DNA of 64,000 bases from Streptomyces sp. LUP47B (GTDB taxonomy: Bacteria > Actinomycetota > Actinomycetes > Streptomycetales > Streptomycetaceae). The DNA is taken from contig NZ_MJAH01000010.1 in NCBI RefSeq assembly GCF_001746295.1, positions 354,125 through 418,124 on the forward strand, written 5' to 3'. Within the stretch, counting starts at the first letter, position 1; each line of letters opens with the position of its first letter. Of this stretch, positions 31,621 through 40,616 are shown in pieces. Made by a program: the position numbers and the translations under genes. The notes below the pieces were generated by a model. That model made no database searches and was not told the DNA's origin. It worked only from the letters and a program-made list of their open reading frames with translations.

Positions 31621-33477
31621 ATGGACCTGACCAAGCTCCTGCACGACGACCGCCCTTTCGCCCTGCTCCGCCGCCGCACCCCGGGCCATGACGAGAACAC
31701 CGTGGAGGTGTTGCTCGGCCCCGTCAGCACCTACGACCGTCTCGCCGACCTCCCCGACGAGGGCCTGGCGCTCGTCCCCTTCCGCCAGATCCGCGAGCGC
31801 GGTTTCGACGTGCGGGACGACGGGACGCCGCTCGCCGTGCTGACGCCCGAGGAGACCCACGCCCTCCCCCTCGCCGAGGCCCTCGCGCAGCTTCCCGCCC
31901 ACGACGTCCGTGTCGAGAACGGCGGCTTCGACGTGGCCGACGAGGAGTACGCCGAGATCGTCGGACGGGTGCTGCACGAGGAGATCGGGCGTGGCGAGGG
32001 CGCCAACTTCGTGATCCGGCGGACCTACGAGGGCGAGATCCCGGGGTTCTCCCGCGCGGACGCGCTCGCCCTGTTCCGGCGGCTCCTGGAGGGCGAGCGG
32101 GGCGCGTACTGGACCTTCGTCGTGCACACCGGGGAGCGGACCCTGGTCGGTGCGAGCCCGGAGGTGCACGTCCGGATGTCCGGCGGGACCGTCGTCATGA
32201 ACCCGATCAGCGGGACGTACCGCTATCCCGCCGAGGGCCCCACCCCCGAGCACCTGCTCGGCTTCCTCGCCGACGGCAAGGAGATCGAGGAGCTGTCGAT
32301 GGTCGTCGACGAGGAGCTCAAGATGATGTGCACCGTCGGTGACATGGGAGGGGTCGTCATCGGGCCCCGGCTGAAGGAGATGTCCCACCTCGCGCACACC
32401 GAGTACGAGCTGCGCGGGAAGTCCTCGCTGGACGTGCGGGAGGTCCTGAAGGAGACCATGTTCGCGGCCACCGTCACCGGCTCGCCCGTGCAGAACGCCT
32501 GCCGGGTCATCGAGCGGCACGAGGTCGGCGGGCGCGGGTACTACGCGGGCGCGCTGGCGCTGATCGGCAGGGACTCCGGTGGTGCCCAGACCCTCGACTC
32601 CCCCATCCTCATCCGCACCGCCGACATCAACGCGGACGGGCGGCTGCGGGTCCCCGTCGGCGCGACCCTCGTGCGCGGCTCGGACCCGGTGAGCGAGGTC
32701 GCGGAGACCCACGCCAAGGCGGCTGGCGTACTGGCGGCTCTCGGCGTACGACCGTCCCGGCCCCGGGCGGAGCACGCGCGCGTGAGTCTCGCCGACGATC
32801 CACGCGTGCGTGCCGCGCTCGACGGGCGGCGCACGAACCTCGCCCCCTTCTGGCTGCGGATGCAGGAGCGGTCGTACGGGCTCGAAGGGCACACCCTCGT
32901 GGTCGACGGCGAGGACACCTTCACTTCGATGCTCGCGCATGTGCTGCGCTCGGGCGGGCTGGACGTGACCGTGCGGCGCTACGACAAACCGGGCCTCAAG
33001 GACGCCGTGCTCGCGCACGAGGGGCCCGTCGTCCTCGGCCCCGGTCCCGGCGACCCGTCCGACCTGGACGACCCCAAGATGCGGTTCCTGCGGGACCTGA
33101 CCGCGCTCGTCCTCGGGGAACACCGGCACGGCGTCCTCGGCGTCTGCCTGGGCCACGAGCTGATCGCGGCCGAGCTGGGCCTGGAGATCGTACGGAAGGA
33201 AGTCCCGTACCAGGGAGCGCAGACGACGGTCGATCTGTTCGGGCGGCCCGAGACCGTCGGCTTCTACAACAGCTTCGTGGCGCACTGCGACGACGAGACG
33301 GCGACCGAACTGGCGGCGCACCAGGTCGAGATCAGCCGGGCCGGCAACGGGGAGGTGCACGCGCTGCGCGGCCCCGGCTTCGCGGGCGTCCAGTTCCACC
33401 CGGAGTCGGTCCTGACACTGAACGGCGCCACCGTCGTACGGGAGCTGGTGAGGCAGCTGCGCCGCACGGCTGTGTGA
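31621..33477 (+). CDS. trpE: Anthranilate synthase, fused TrpE-TrpG
   Basis: 618 residues. The N-terminal part (to about 410) is a chorismate-binding TrpE-like domain with NPISGTYRYPAEG, EELSMVVDEELKMM and IRTADINADG. The C-terminal part is a glutamine amidotransferase with the catalytic Cys in GVLGVCLGHELIAAELG and His-Glu in GVQFHPESVLT. The domain order resembles the fused PhzE/TrpE(G) type, but the trpL attenuator in front ties it to tryptophan synthesis. It makes anthranilate from chorismate and glutamine. ATG 31621 with GAGGAACC upstream. Confidence 0.94.
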   Translation: MDLTKLLHDDRPFALLRRRTPGHDENTVEVLLGPVSTYDRLADLPDEGLALVPFRQIRERGFDVRDDGTPLAVLTPEETHALPLAEALAQLPAHDVRVENGGFDVADEEYAEIVGRVLHEEIGRGEGANFVIRRTYEGEIPGFSRADALALFRRLLEGERGAYWTFVVHTGERTLVGASPEVHVRMSGGTVVMNPISGTYRYPAEGPTPEHLLGFLADGKEIEELSMVVDEELKMMCTVGDMGGVVIGPRLKEMSHLAHTEYELRGKSSLDVREVLKETMFAATVTGSPVQNACRVIERHEVGGRGYYAGALALIGRDSGGAQTLDSPILIRTADINADGRLRVPVGATLVRGSDPVSEVAETHAKAAGVLAALGVRPSRPRAEHARVSLADDPRVRAALDGRRTNLAPFWLRMQERSYGLEGHTLVVDGEDTFTSMLAHVLRSGGLDVTVRRYDKPGLKDAVLAHEGPVVLGPGPGDPSDLDDPKMRFLRDLTALVLGEHRHGVLGVCLGHELIAAELGLEIVRKEVPYQGAQTTVDLFGRPETVGFYNSFVAHCDDETATELAAHQVEISRAGNGEVHALRGPGFAGVQFHPESVLTLNGATVVRELVRQLRRTAV

Positions 33478-33488
33478 GCCGGCCGGCG

Positions 33489-34517
33489 TCAGCCGAAGAA
33501 CACCCCCACCTCCTCGTACAGCTTCGGGTCGACCGTCTTCAGCTGCGCCGTCGCCTCCGCGATCGGCACACGCACGATGTCCGTTCCGCGCAGGGCGACC
33601 ATCTTGCCGAAGTCGCCTTCGCGGACGGCGTCGATGGCGTGCAGGCCGAAGCGGGTGGCGAGCCAGCGGTCGAAGGCGCTGGGGGTACCGCCCCTCTGGA
33701 TGTGCCCGAGCACGGTCGTGCGGGCCTCCTTGCCGGTGCGCTTCTCGATCTGCTTGGCCAGCCACTCGCCGACACCGGACAGCCGCACATGTCCGAAGGA
33801 GTCGAGCGACTCGTCCTTGAGGACCACGTCACCGTCCTTCGGCATGGCGCCCTCGGCGATGACCACGATCGGGGCGTACGACGCCCTGAAGCGGGAGGTG
33901 ATCCAGGCGCACACCTGGTCGACGTCGAAGCGCTGCTCGGGGATGAGGATGACGTTGGCGCCGCCCGCGAGACCGGAGTGCAGGGCGATCCAGCCGGCGT
34001 GGCGGCCCATCACCTCGCAGACCAGGACGCGCATATGGGACTCGGCGGTGGTGTGCAGCCGGTCGATGGCCTCCGTGGCGATGCCGACCGCGGTGTCGAA
34101 GCCGAAGGTGTAGTCGGTGGCGGAGAGGTCGTTGTCGATGGTCTTCGGTACGCCGACACAGGGCACACCGTGCCGGTCGGACAGTTGCGCGGCCACGCCC
34201 AGGGTGTCCTCGCCACCGATGGCGATGAGCGCTTCGATCTCCCGCGCGGCCAGGTTCTCCTGGATCCGGCGGATGCCGTCCTCCTGTTTCAGCGGGTTGG
34301 TGCGGGAGGAGCCGAGGATGGTGCCGCCGCGGGGCAGGATGCCGCGGACGGCCGGGATGTCGAGACGTACGGTGCGGTCCTCCAGTGGACCCCGCCAGCC
34401 GTCCCGGAAGCCGGTGAAGTCATAGCCGTACTCCTGAACGCCCTTGCGGACGATGGCCCGGATGACGGCGTTGAGGCCGGGGCAGTCGCCGCCTCCGGTC
34501 AGTACTCCGACGCGCAT
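33489..34517 (-). CDS. pfkA: 6-phosphofructokinase
   Basis: 342 residues. The phosphate-donor site reads IGGEDT (about 100-105), the catalytic segment PKTIDNDL (about 124-131) and MGRHAGWIALHSGLAGGA, with LGHIQRGGTPSAFDRWLA near the end. GGEDT/PKTIDND places it in the mixed actinobacterial group III PFKs. From family knowledge the Streptomyces enzymes use ATP, but the motif is intermediate to the pyrophosphate type. It converges on trpEG with an 11-bp gap. Confidence 0.95.
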   Translation of the reverse strand: MRVGVLTGGGDCPGLNAVIRAIVRKGVQEYGYDFTGFRDGWRGPLEDRTVRLDIPAVRGILPRGGTILGSSRTNPLKQEDGIRRIQENLAAREIEALIAIGGEDTLGVAAQLSDRHGVPCVGVPKTIDNDLSATDYTFGFDTAVGIATEAIDRLHTTAESHMRVLVCEVMGRHAGWIALHSGLAGGANVILIPEQRFDVDQVCAWITSRFRASYAPIVVIAEGAMPKDGDVVLKDESLDSFGHVRLSGVGEWLAKQIEKRTGKEARTTVLGHIQRGGTPSAFDRWLATRFGLHAIDAVREGDFGKMVALRGTDIVRVPIAEATAQLKTVDPKLYEEVGVFFG

Positions 34518-34570
34518 GGACAGATCCCTTCGCCGCAGGTGCCTGACGAAGGGTCAGTGTGACGCGCGTC

Positions 34571-35245
34571 TCACTCGTCGTCGAGGCCTCTTTCGATGGC
34601 GTATCGCACGAGCTCGACCCTGTTGTGGAGTTGCAGCTTGCCGAGGGTGTTCTGGACGTGGTTCTGGACCGTGCGGTGGGAGATCACCAGGCGTTCGGCG
34701 ATCTGCTTGTAGCTCAGGCCCTTGGCGACCAGCCTCAGCACCTCGGTCTCGCGCTCGGTGAGCTGCGGGGCCCTGGGCTGGTCGGGGTCGCCGGCGGGCG
34801 CGGGGTCGGTGGCGAGGCGGCGGTACTCGCCGAGCACCAGGCCGGCGAGACCGGGCGTGAAGACGGGGTCTCCGACGGCCGTGCGGCGGACCGCGTCCAG
34901 GAGTTCCTCGGTGGACGCGGACTTCAGCAGATAGCCGGTAGCGCCCGACTTCACGGCCTCCAGGACGTCGGCGTGCTCGCCGCTCGCCGACAGCACGAGG
35001 ACACGCAGCGCCGGGTTGTGCCCGACGAGCTCCTTGCAGACCTGGACGCCGGGCTTCACCGGCAGGTTCAGGTCGAGCACCAGCACGTCGGGGTCCGCCG
35101 CCCTGGCCCGGCGTACGGCCTGGTCGCCGTCGCCCGCCGTCGCGACCACGTCGAAGCCGGACTCGGCCAGGTCCCGGGCGACCGCGTCGCGCCACATGGG
35201 GTGGTCGTCGACCACCATGACCTTGATCGGACCCTTGTCGTTCAT
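34571..35245 (-). CDS. macR: LuxR-type response regulator (MacR-like)
   Basis: 224 residues from ATG 35245. Receiver domain with acidic pocket VVDDHP (11-16) and phospho-acceptor Asp58 in VLVLDLNLP. The C-terminal LuxR helix-turn-helix runs from about 160 (LTERETEVLRLVAKGLSYKQ ... SHRTVQNHV). It overlaps the kinase stop by 4 nt (ATGA). By synteny it corresponds to MacR (SCO2120), a regulator of morphogenic membrane-protein genes; that assignment is from memory. Confidence 0.9.
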   Translation of the reverse strand: MNDKGPIKVMVVDDHPMWRDAVARDLAESGFDVVATAGDGDQAVRRARAADPDVLVLDLNLPVKPGVQVCKELVGHNPALRVLVLSASGEHADVLEAVKSGATGYLLKSASTEELLDAVRRTAVGDPVFTPGLAGLVLGEYRRLATDPAPAGDPDQPRAPQLTERETEVLRLVAKGLSYKQIAERLVISHRTVQNHVQNTLGKLQLHNRVELVRYAIERGLDDE

Positions 35246-36474
35246 CGTTGTCCTGCCTTCCCCCGTGAGACCTTCGGTACCTTCAGTTCGACCTCCGTGC
35301 CCTGGCCCGGAGGCGAGATCAGCTCGGCGCTGCCGCCGAGTTCGCGCAGCCGGCCCCGGATCGACAGGGCCACCCCGAGCCGCCCCTCGCCCTCGGCCTG
35401 GGCGAGCCGCCCCTCGGGGATGCCGGGTCCGTCGTCCCGTACGGTCACGATCACCTCGTCGGGTTCGTCCTCGACGAGGATCCACGCACGCGCGTGCTCA
35501 CCGGCGTGCCGGTGCACGTTGTCCAGGGCGGCCCCGACGGCCGCGGCCAGTTCCCGTGCGGCGGGCGGGGGCAGTGGGACGGGGGCGCCGGGCTCGACGA
35601 GGGAGACCTTCGCCGAGGCGTACGGGGCGAGCAGTGCGCGCAGGTCGAGCGGACCGGTCTCGTCCGGCCCGTCGTCGTCCCGCTCGACGTCGATGACGTG
35701 GACGACCGCGCCCTGGGCCGCGTCCCGGGACACCCGGGAGACGGAGGTCAGGCCGCCGGAGACCAGGGTGCGCAGCGCCACCTCCTGCTCGCCGGCCATC
35801 CGGCCCAGCTCGGCCGCCTCGCCGCCCATGACCGCGCCCCGGCGCTGCACCATGGCGAGCACCTGGAGCACGCTGTCGTGGATGTCCCGGGCCAGCCGCT
35901 CACGCTCCCGGGTCGCCGCCTCGATCTCCAGGGCGCGGGCGAGGGTGCGCTCGGAGGCGCGGGCGACCTCGACGACGTAGCCGATGGCGATGGAGGCGAC
36001 CCAGACGAGGATCACGTTGTGGACGGTGTCGCGGGCCGGGTGGCCGCGCTCGAAAAGGTTGGCGGCGGCGACCGGCGTGGAGGCGAGCGCGGCCCAGCGC
36101 CAGCCGCCCTTGATGGCGAACGCCAGGACGGAACCGGCCGTCCATATCGACGGCAGGGTGGGGCCGCCGCTGTCGATGTGGTGGTCGTTGACGACCAGCG
36201 GGGTCAGCACGATCCCGGTGACCGCGATCGCGAGGTCGACGGCGAGGAAGCGCTTGGTGCAGGCGGCCGCGTTCTGGACGCGGGGCAGCGTGGCGAACGT
36301 CCACACGCACAGGACGACGTAGTAGGCGATGGCGATGCCGGGCCGGTCGAACTCGTCGTACTCGGTCGCGAAGAGTCCGACCGCGTACAGCATGGTGAGC
36401 ACCCGGTACCCGGTCAGCGCACGCCACAGCGGCTGCTCGACCGACATGCGCATGACGCGCACCTGCTTGGCCAT
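35242..36474 (-). CDS. macS: Sensor histidine kinase (MacS-like)
   Basis: 410 residues from ATG 36474 (GTG 36483 possible). About five membrane helices fill residues 20-175. The HisKA_3 dimerisation box has His199 in RERERLARDIHDSVLQ, and the ATPase domain has ALDNVHRHAGEHA and VRDDGPGIPEGRL. It should phosphorylate the overlapping response regulator. The short membrane loops suggest membrane-state sensing rather than a large external ligand domain. Confidence 0.92.
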   Translation of the reverse strand: MAKQVRVMRMSVEQPLWRALTGYRVLTMLYAVGLFATEYDEFDRPGIAIAYYVVLCVWTFATLPRVQNAAACTKRFLAVDLAIAVTGIVLTPLVVNDHHIDSGGPTLPSIWTAGSVLAFAIKGGWRWAALASTPVAAANLFERGHPARDTVHNVILVWVASIAIGYVVEVARASERTLARALEIEAATRERERLARDIHDSVLQVLAMVQRRGAVMGGEAAELGRMAGEQEVALRTLVSGGLTSVSRVSRDAAQGAVVHVIDVERDDDGPDETGPLDLRALLAPYASAKVSLVEPGAPVPLPPPAARELAAAVGAALDNVHRHAGEHARAWILVEDEPDEVIVTVRDDGPGIPEGRLAQAEGEGRLGVALSIRGRLRELGGSAELISPPGQGTEVELKVPKVSRGKAGQR

Positions 36475-36514
36475 GTCCCCCACCCCCGGGCTCCGACTGC
36501 CGTGTCCCAGGATC

Positions 36515-37273
36515 CTAGGACGCCGACTGCCCGGGCTTGTCCTGCTCGGCCTTCGCGGCAGCCGCCTTGGCGGCCTTCTCGGCCTTGGCCGCCTCCGAGA
36601 TCCGGCGCTTGGCGGCGGTCGCGTAGATGTCGACGTACTCCTGACCGGAGAGCTTCATGATCTCGTACATGACCTCGTCGGTCACCGCGCGCAGCACGAA
36701 ACGGTCGTGCTCCATGCCCTGGTAGCGGCTGAAGTCCAGGGGCTCGCCGATGCGGATGCCCGGCCGCATCAGCTTGGGCATGACCTTGCCCGGCGGCTGG
36801 ATCTTCTCGGTGTCGATCATCGCGACCGGGATGACCGGGACGCCGGAGGCGAGCGCCACGCGCGCGAGGCCGCCGGGCTTGCCCCGGTAGAGGCGGCCGT
36901 CGGGCGAGCGGGTGCCCTCGGGGTAGATGCCGAACAGCTCGCCACGCTCCAGTACGTCCAGGCCGCTCTTGATCGCCGCCTCGCCCGCGCCGCGCGCGCC
37001 GGAGCGGTCCACCGGGAGCTGGCCGACGCCCTTGAAGAAGGCGGCCGTCAGACGGCCCTTCACCCCGGGGGTCGTGAAGTACTCGGCCTTCGCGATGAAG
37101 GTGACCTTGCGGTCGAGGACCGCGGGAAGGAAGAAGGAGTCGGAGAAGGAGAGGTGGTTGCTCGCCAGGATGGCCGGGCCGTCGGCGGGAATGTTCTCGA
37201 GGCCTTCCACCCAGGGCCTGAAGGCGACCTTCAGCGGCCCTCCGATGGCGACCTTCATCGTGCCGTACAACAA
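36515..37273 (-). CDS. PlsC-type 1-acylglycerol-3-phosphate O-acyltransferase
   Basis: 252 residues from TTG 37273, chosen because AGGAGG lies 7 nt upstream. The acyltransferase motifs NHLSFSDSFF (HX4D, near residues 39-48) and FGIYPEGTRSPDG (near 118-130) are intact, and PVIPVAMIDTE follows. The tail is a Lys/Ala-rich helix (AAKAEKAAKAAAAKAEQDK). It should acylate a lysophospholipid in membrane lipid synthesis. Confidence 0.91.
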   Translation of the reverse strand: MLYGTMKVAIGGPLKVAFRPWVEGLENIPADGPAILASNHLSFSDSFFLPAVLDRKVTFIAKAEYFTTPGVKGRLTAAFFKGVGQLPVDRSGARGAGEAAIKSGLDVLERGELFGIYPEGTRSPDGRLYRGKPGGLARVALASGVPVIPVAMIDTEKIQPPGKVMPKLMRPGIRIGEPLDFSRYQGMEHDRFVLRAVTDEVMYEIMKLSGQEYVDIYATAAKRRISEAAKAEKAAKAAAAKAEQDKPGQSAS

Positions 37274-37417
37274 CCGAGTGCCTCCTGTGTCCGTGGATGA
37301 GACCTTAACCCGGGGCCCTGTCAAACAGCCCGACGGCCCTGGTCGGTGTCAGTGCGGTCGCGTACGGTGAACCTCACCTGGACTTGCTCACGCTTCTTTC
37401 ATGAACAGGAGACCTAG

Positions 37418-38197
37418 GTGCCGGTCCTCCCCGGAGCCGAGCCGTTCCGCCATGAGGGCGGGGACGCCGGTGTCCTTCTCTGCCACGGCTTCACCGGTTC
37501 CCCCCAGTCACTGCGCCCCTGGGCCCAGCACCTCGCCGAGCACGGCCTGACGGTCTCCCTGCCGCTGCTGCCCGGGCACGGCACCCGCTGGCAGGACATG
37601 GCCCTCACCGGCTGGCAGGACTGGTACGCGGAGGTGGACCGCGAGCTGCGCGCCCTCAGCGAGCGCTGCACCTCCGTGTTCGTGGCCGGACTGTCCATGG
37701 GCGGCACCCTGGCCCTCAGGCTGGCCGCCAAGCACGGGGACGCGGTGCGCGGTGTCGTGGTCGTCAACCCGGCGAACCGCATGCACGGCCTCGCGCCGTA
37801 CGCCCTTCCGGTGGCCCGTCACTTCGTCCGTACGGCGCCCGGGATCGCCAGCGACATCAAGAAGGAGGGCAGCGTCGAGCTGGGGTACGACAAGGTGCCG
37901 CTGCACGCGGCGCACTCCCTGCGCACCTTCTTCCGGCAGGTCGACGGCGAGCTGCCGCAGGTCACCCAGCCGCTGCTGGTGCTGCGCAGCGCCCAGGACC
38001 ATGTGGTCCCGGCGGCCGACTCCGCGCGCGTGCTGAGCCGGGTGTCGTCGACGGACGTAACTGAGATCGTGCTGGAACAGAGCTACCACGTGGCGACGTT
38101 GGACCATGACGCGGAGCGGATTTTCGACGAGAGCCTCGCGTTCATCGGCCGGCACACCACCGGCATCGGCAGCGAAGGGACGGCCGCACGTGGCTGA
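37418..38197 (+). CDS. Alpha/beta hydrolase (carboxylesterase/lipase-like)
   Basis: 259 residues; GTG 37418 with AGGAGA upstream. Oxyanion segment LLCHGFTGSPQSLRP, nucleophile elbow GLSMGGT, acid in RSAQDHVVPAAD and His in SYHVATLDHD form the classic triad. It resembles Est30-type carboxylesterases and monoacylglycerol lipases. It overlaps the next gene by 8 nt, and the acyltransferase is divergent, so a lipid role is plausible but unproven. Confidence 0.9.
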   Translation: MPVLPGAEPFRHEGGDAGVLLCHGFTGSPQSLRPWAQHLAEHGLTVSLPLLPGHGTRWQDMALTGWQDWYAEVDRELRALSERCTSVFVAGLSMGGTLALRLAAKHGDAVRGVVVVNPANRMHGLAPYALPVARHFVRTAPGIASDIKKEGSVELGYDKVPLHAAHSLRTFFRQVDGELPQVTQPLLVLRSAQDHVVPAADSARVLSRVSSTDVTEIVLEQSYHVATLDHDAERIFDESLAFIGRHTTGIGSEGTAARG

Positions 38198-38795
38198 GCA
38201 CGACTCCGACCGCGAGGACCGCGAGCCGGACGAGCAGGGCGTCCCCTTCGACGAGGAGGCCGCGTGGGCGGCCATCGTGGCCGGGTACGGCGAGGAACCG
38301 AAGGACCCGCCGGGCACGAAGCCGTTCAAGTCGATCGAGGATCTCGCGCTGCTCGAGACCGAGACGAACGACGATCCGACGACGACGGAGACGCAACCCA
38401 AGAAGGACGGGGCGAAGAAGGACGCGCCGAAGAAGGACGAGAACCCGGCGAAGCCGCTGGGCGGTTCCGTCGCCTTCGCACCCGGTGTCGGGCCTCGTGA
38501 CTACAGCGCGCCCGAGCCGGCCGAGGACGACTTCGAGGAGGACGACGAGGGGCACTTCGTCCCCCCGGAGCCGCCGCCGCTGCCGTCCGCCGACACCACC
38601 TCGAGGTTCGCCTGGCTGGGCGTGCTGGGCGGACCGGTTCTGCTGCTCGTCGCGGTGCTGCTCGGCTGGGAGATGACGTGGTGGCTGGCCACGGCGGGGA
38701 TCGGCGGGTTCCTGGGTGGCTTCGTCACGCTGGTGACGCGGATGCGGGCGGACGACGAGGACGACGAGGATCCCGGCCGGGGTGCCGTGGTCTGA
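38190..38795 (+). CDS. Acidic two-helix membrane protein, unknown
   Basis: 201 residues from GTG 38190, which overlaps the hydrolase stop. A long hydrophilic N-terminus contains a Lys/Asp/Pro repeat (KKDGAKKDAPKKDENP) and acidic stretches; two helices near 145-163 and 165-184 follow, and the end is very acidic (DDEDDEDPG). No enzyme motif is seen. Translational overlap suggests it works with the hydrolase. Confidence 0.82.
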   Translation: MAEHDSDREDREPDEQGVPFDEEAAWAAIVAGYGEEPKDPPGTKPFKSIEDLALLETETNDDPTTTETQPKKDGAKKDAPKKDENPAKPLGGSVAFAPGVGPRDYSAPEPAEDDFEEDDEGHFVPPEPPPLPSADTTSRFAWLGVLGGPVLLLVAVLLGWEMTWWLATAGIGGFLGGFVTLVTRMRADDEDDEDPGRGAVV

Positions 38796-38801
38796 TCCGG
38801 C

Positions 38802-39509
38802 TCAGTTCGCGGGGATTCTGAGGGTGGCCAGGACCGGGAGATGATCGGTGGCCGCCCTCATGTCTGCCTCCGTGATCCCGGGGAGGTGCGTGGGGACTCC
38901 GCAGCCGAGCACCTCGATGCCCTTCGTGGCGAAGATCGCGTCGATCCGCTGGTGGGGTTCCGAGCGGGTCCAGGTGTGTTCGCCCCCCATCGGGCCGGCC
39001 GCCCAGCAGTCCTGGAGGTTCGCGGCGAGGCGCCTGAAGGTGCGGCCGGTGGGCCGGTCGTTCAGGTCGCCGCCCGCGACGGCCTGGTCCACGCCCATGC
39101 CGGCGAGACGGTCGAGGAGCATGCCCGCCTGGTCGTAGCGCTCGTCCTCGTGCAACGACAGGTGGCAGCTCAGCACGCCGAGGCGGGCGCCGCCGAGTCG
39201 TACGACGGCTGTGGCGAAGCCTCTTCTGTGTCGGCCGGGGGTGAGCGGGAGGAGGACGTCCTCCGTACGTTCGACCGTTGCCCGCAGGTTGCAGAGGATC
39301 GCGGGGCCCGCGGCTGTGCCCCCTCCGGTGAGGATCACCAGCCCTGACGCTGACGCCAGCCGTGCCAGCTTCTTGCGCCAGCGGAAGAAGAGGGGGGCTT
39401 CCTGGATCAGTACGAGATCGGGTTCGCAGGCCTTGATGACTCTGGCCAGCGCGTCTGTGTCGTCTCGCATCGAGCGGATGTTGTAGCTCAGGACTTTGAC
39501 CGGAACCAT
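38802..39509 (-). CDS. Endonuclease/exonuclease/phosphatase family protein
   Basis: 235 residues from ATG 39509. EEP-fold motifs: VLSYNIRSM at the start, LVLIQEAP (Mg-binding Glu), SCHLSLHEDER (His), VAGGDLNDRP (Asp-Asn) and the final ATDHLPVLATL (Asp-His). It may cleave nucleic acid, phosphoinositide-like or sphingomyelin-like substrates. TAAATT lies 7 nt before the ATG with no ribosome site, which points to a leaderless mRNA separate from glkA. Nearly abuts the convergent gene. Confidence 0.9.
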   Translation of the reverse strand: MVPVKVLSYNIRSMRDDTDALARVIKACEPDLVLIQEAPLFFRWRKKLARLASASGLVILTGGGTAAGPAILCNLRATVERTEDVLLPLTPGRHRRGFATAVVRLGGARLGVLSCHLSLHEDERYDQAGMLLDRLAGMGVDQAVAGGDLNDRPTGRTFRRLAANLQDCWAAGPMGGEHTWTRSEPHQRIDAIFATKGIEVLGCGVPTHLPGITEADMRAATDHLPVLATLRIPAN

Positions 39510-39540
39510 GTGGATCAATTTACGCCCACGGGCAAGAGGG

Positions 39541-39573
39541 AGGGGCGCGAGGTGTGTGCCGCCCCGCGCCCCT
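39541..39573 (-). terminator. Hairpin terminator of glkA
   Basis: Arms AGGGGCGCG/CGCGCCCCT with a 15-nt loop, located 22 bp after the glkA stop on the minus strand. Confidence 0.6.
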
Positions 39574-39595
39574 GAGTAGGTCCACTGAATGCCGT

Positions 39596-40549
39596 CTACA
39601 TGATGGGGTCGGGCTCTCTCGCCAGGTCCGCGGCGCCCACCAGGCCCGCCTTGTTGCCCAGTTGGGCCGCGATGACGTCGGCGACCGGGCGCCAGTTGCC
39701 GCCCACCAGCCAGCGCTTGTAGGACTTGCGGATCGGGTCCAGGACCAGTTCTCCCTCGTCGGAGAGGCCGCCGCCGACGATGAACGCGGAGGGGTCGAAG
39801 AGGGAGGCCAGGTCGGCGAGGCCGGCGCCGGCCCAGCGGGCGAGCTCGCGGTAGGAGTCGACGGCCACCGGGTCGCCCTGGCGGGCGGCCATGGAGATGT
39901 GCTTGCCCTCGATGCCGTCGGGGCTGCCGTCGCCGAGGCCGAGGAGGATCTCGGCGTTCTCCGGGGTGGCGTTGGCGCGCTGCTTGGCGTAGCGCACCAG
40001 GGCGCGTCCTGAGGCGTACTGCTCCCAGCAGCCCTGGCTGCCGCAGCCGCACAGCAGACCGTCGGGCACCATGCGGATGTGGCCGAACTCGGCCGCCACG
40101 CCGAAGTGGCCGCGGCGCAGCTTGTTGCCGATGATGATGCCGCCGCCGAGGCCGGTACCCAGGGTGATGCAGATGACGTTGCGGTGGCCCTTGCCCGCGC
40201 CGAACTTGTACTCGCCCCAAGCGGCCGCGTTGGCGTCGTTCTCCACGACGACCGGAAGGCCGACCCGGGTCTCGACCTTCTCCTTCAGCGGCTCGTTGCG
40301 CCAGTGGATGTTGGGCGCGAAGTAGACCTCCGAGCGCTGGCGGTTGACGTATCCGGCCGCACCGATGCCCACGCCCACGATCGCGTGCCCGGCGCGCGCG
40401 CCCTCCACCGCCGAGGCGATCGCGTCCACGATGCCCTCGGCCGTGCCCGGGGTCGGCACCTTGTGGGTCGAGAGGATGTTGCCTTCCTCATCGACCACGC
40501 CGGCCGCGATCTTCGTGCCGCCGATGTCGACGCCGATGGTGAGTCCCAT
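39596..40549 (-). CDS. glkA: Glucokinase (ROK family)
   Basis: 317 residues. ATP-binding DIGGTKIAAGVVD at the start, sugar-binding VVENDANAAAWGE and AEFGHIRM, and the ROK zinc motif CGCGSQGCWEQYASG are all intact. It phosphorylates glucose and in Streptomyces is needed for glucose repression. GAGGG lies before ATG 40549. It is downstream of a DUF5304-like gene, an arrangement known from S. coelicolor SCO2127-glkA. Confidence 0.97.
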   Translation of the reverse strand: MGLTIGVDIGGTKIAAGVVDEEGNILSTHKVPTPGTAEGIVDAIASAVEGARAGHAIVGVGIGAAGYVNRQRSEVYFAPNIHWRNEPLKEKVETRVGLPVVVENDANAAAWGEYKFGAGKGHRNVICITLGTGLGGGIIIGNKLRRGHFGVAAEFGHIRMVPDGLLCGCGSQGCWEQYASGRALVRYAKQRANATPENAEILLGLGDGSPDGIEGKHISMAARQGDPVAVDSYRELARWAGAGLADLASLFDPSAFIVGGGLSDEGELVLDPIRKSYKRWLVGGNWRPVADVIAAQLGNKAGLVGAADLAREPDPIM

Positions 40550-40616
40550 GAATCCCTCAGTTTCGGTCGAGCCCCGCTACGGCCAACCGTACCCGAGCCC
40601 CTGCCGTCAGCGGGTT

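Noticed and set aside
38802..40220. An EEP nuclease with a 230-residue N-terminal extension
   Set aside because: The extension is antisense-frame sequence of glkA; a -10 box 7 nt before ATG 39509 and the family start motif fix the real start.
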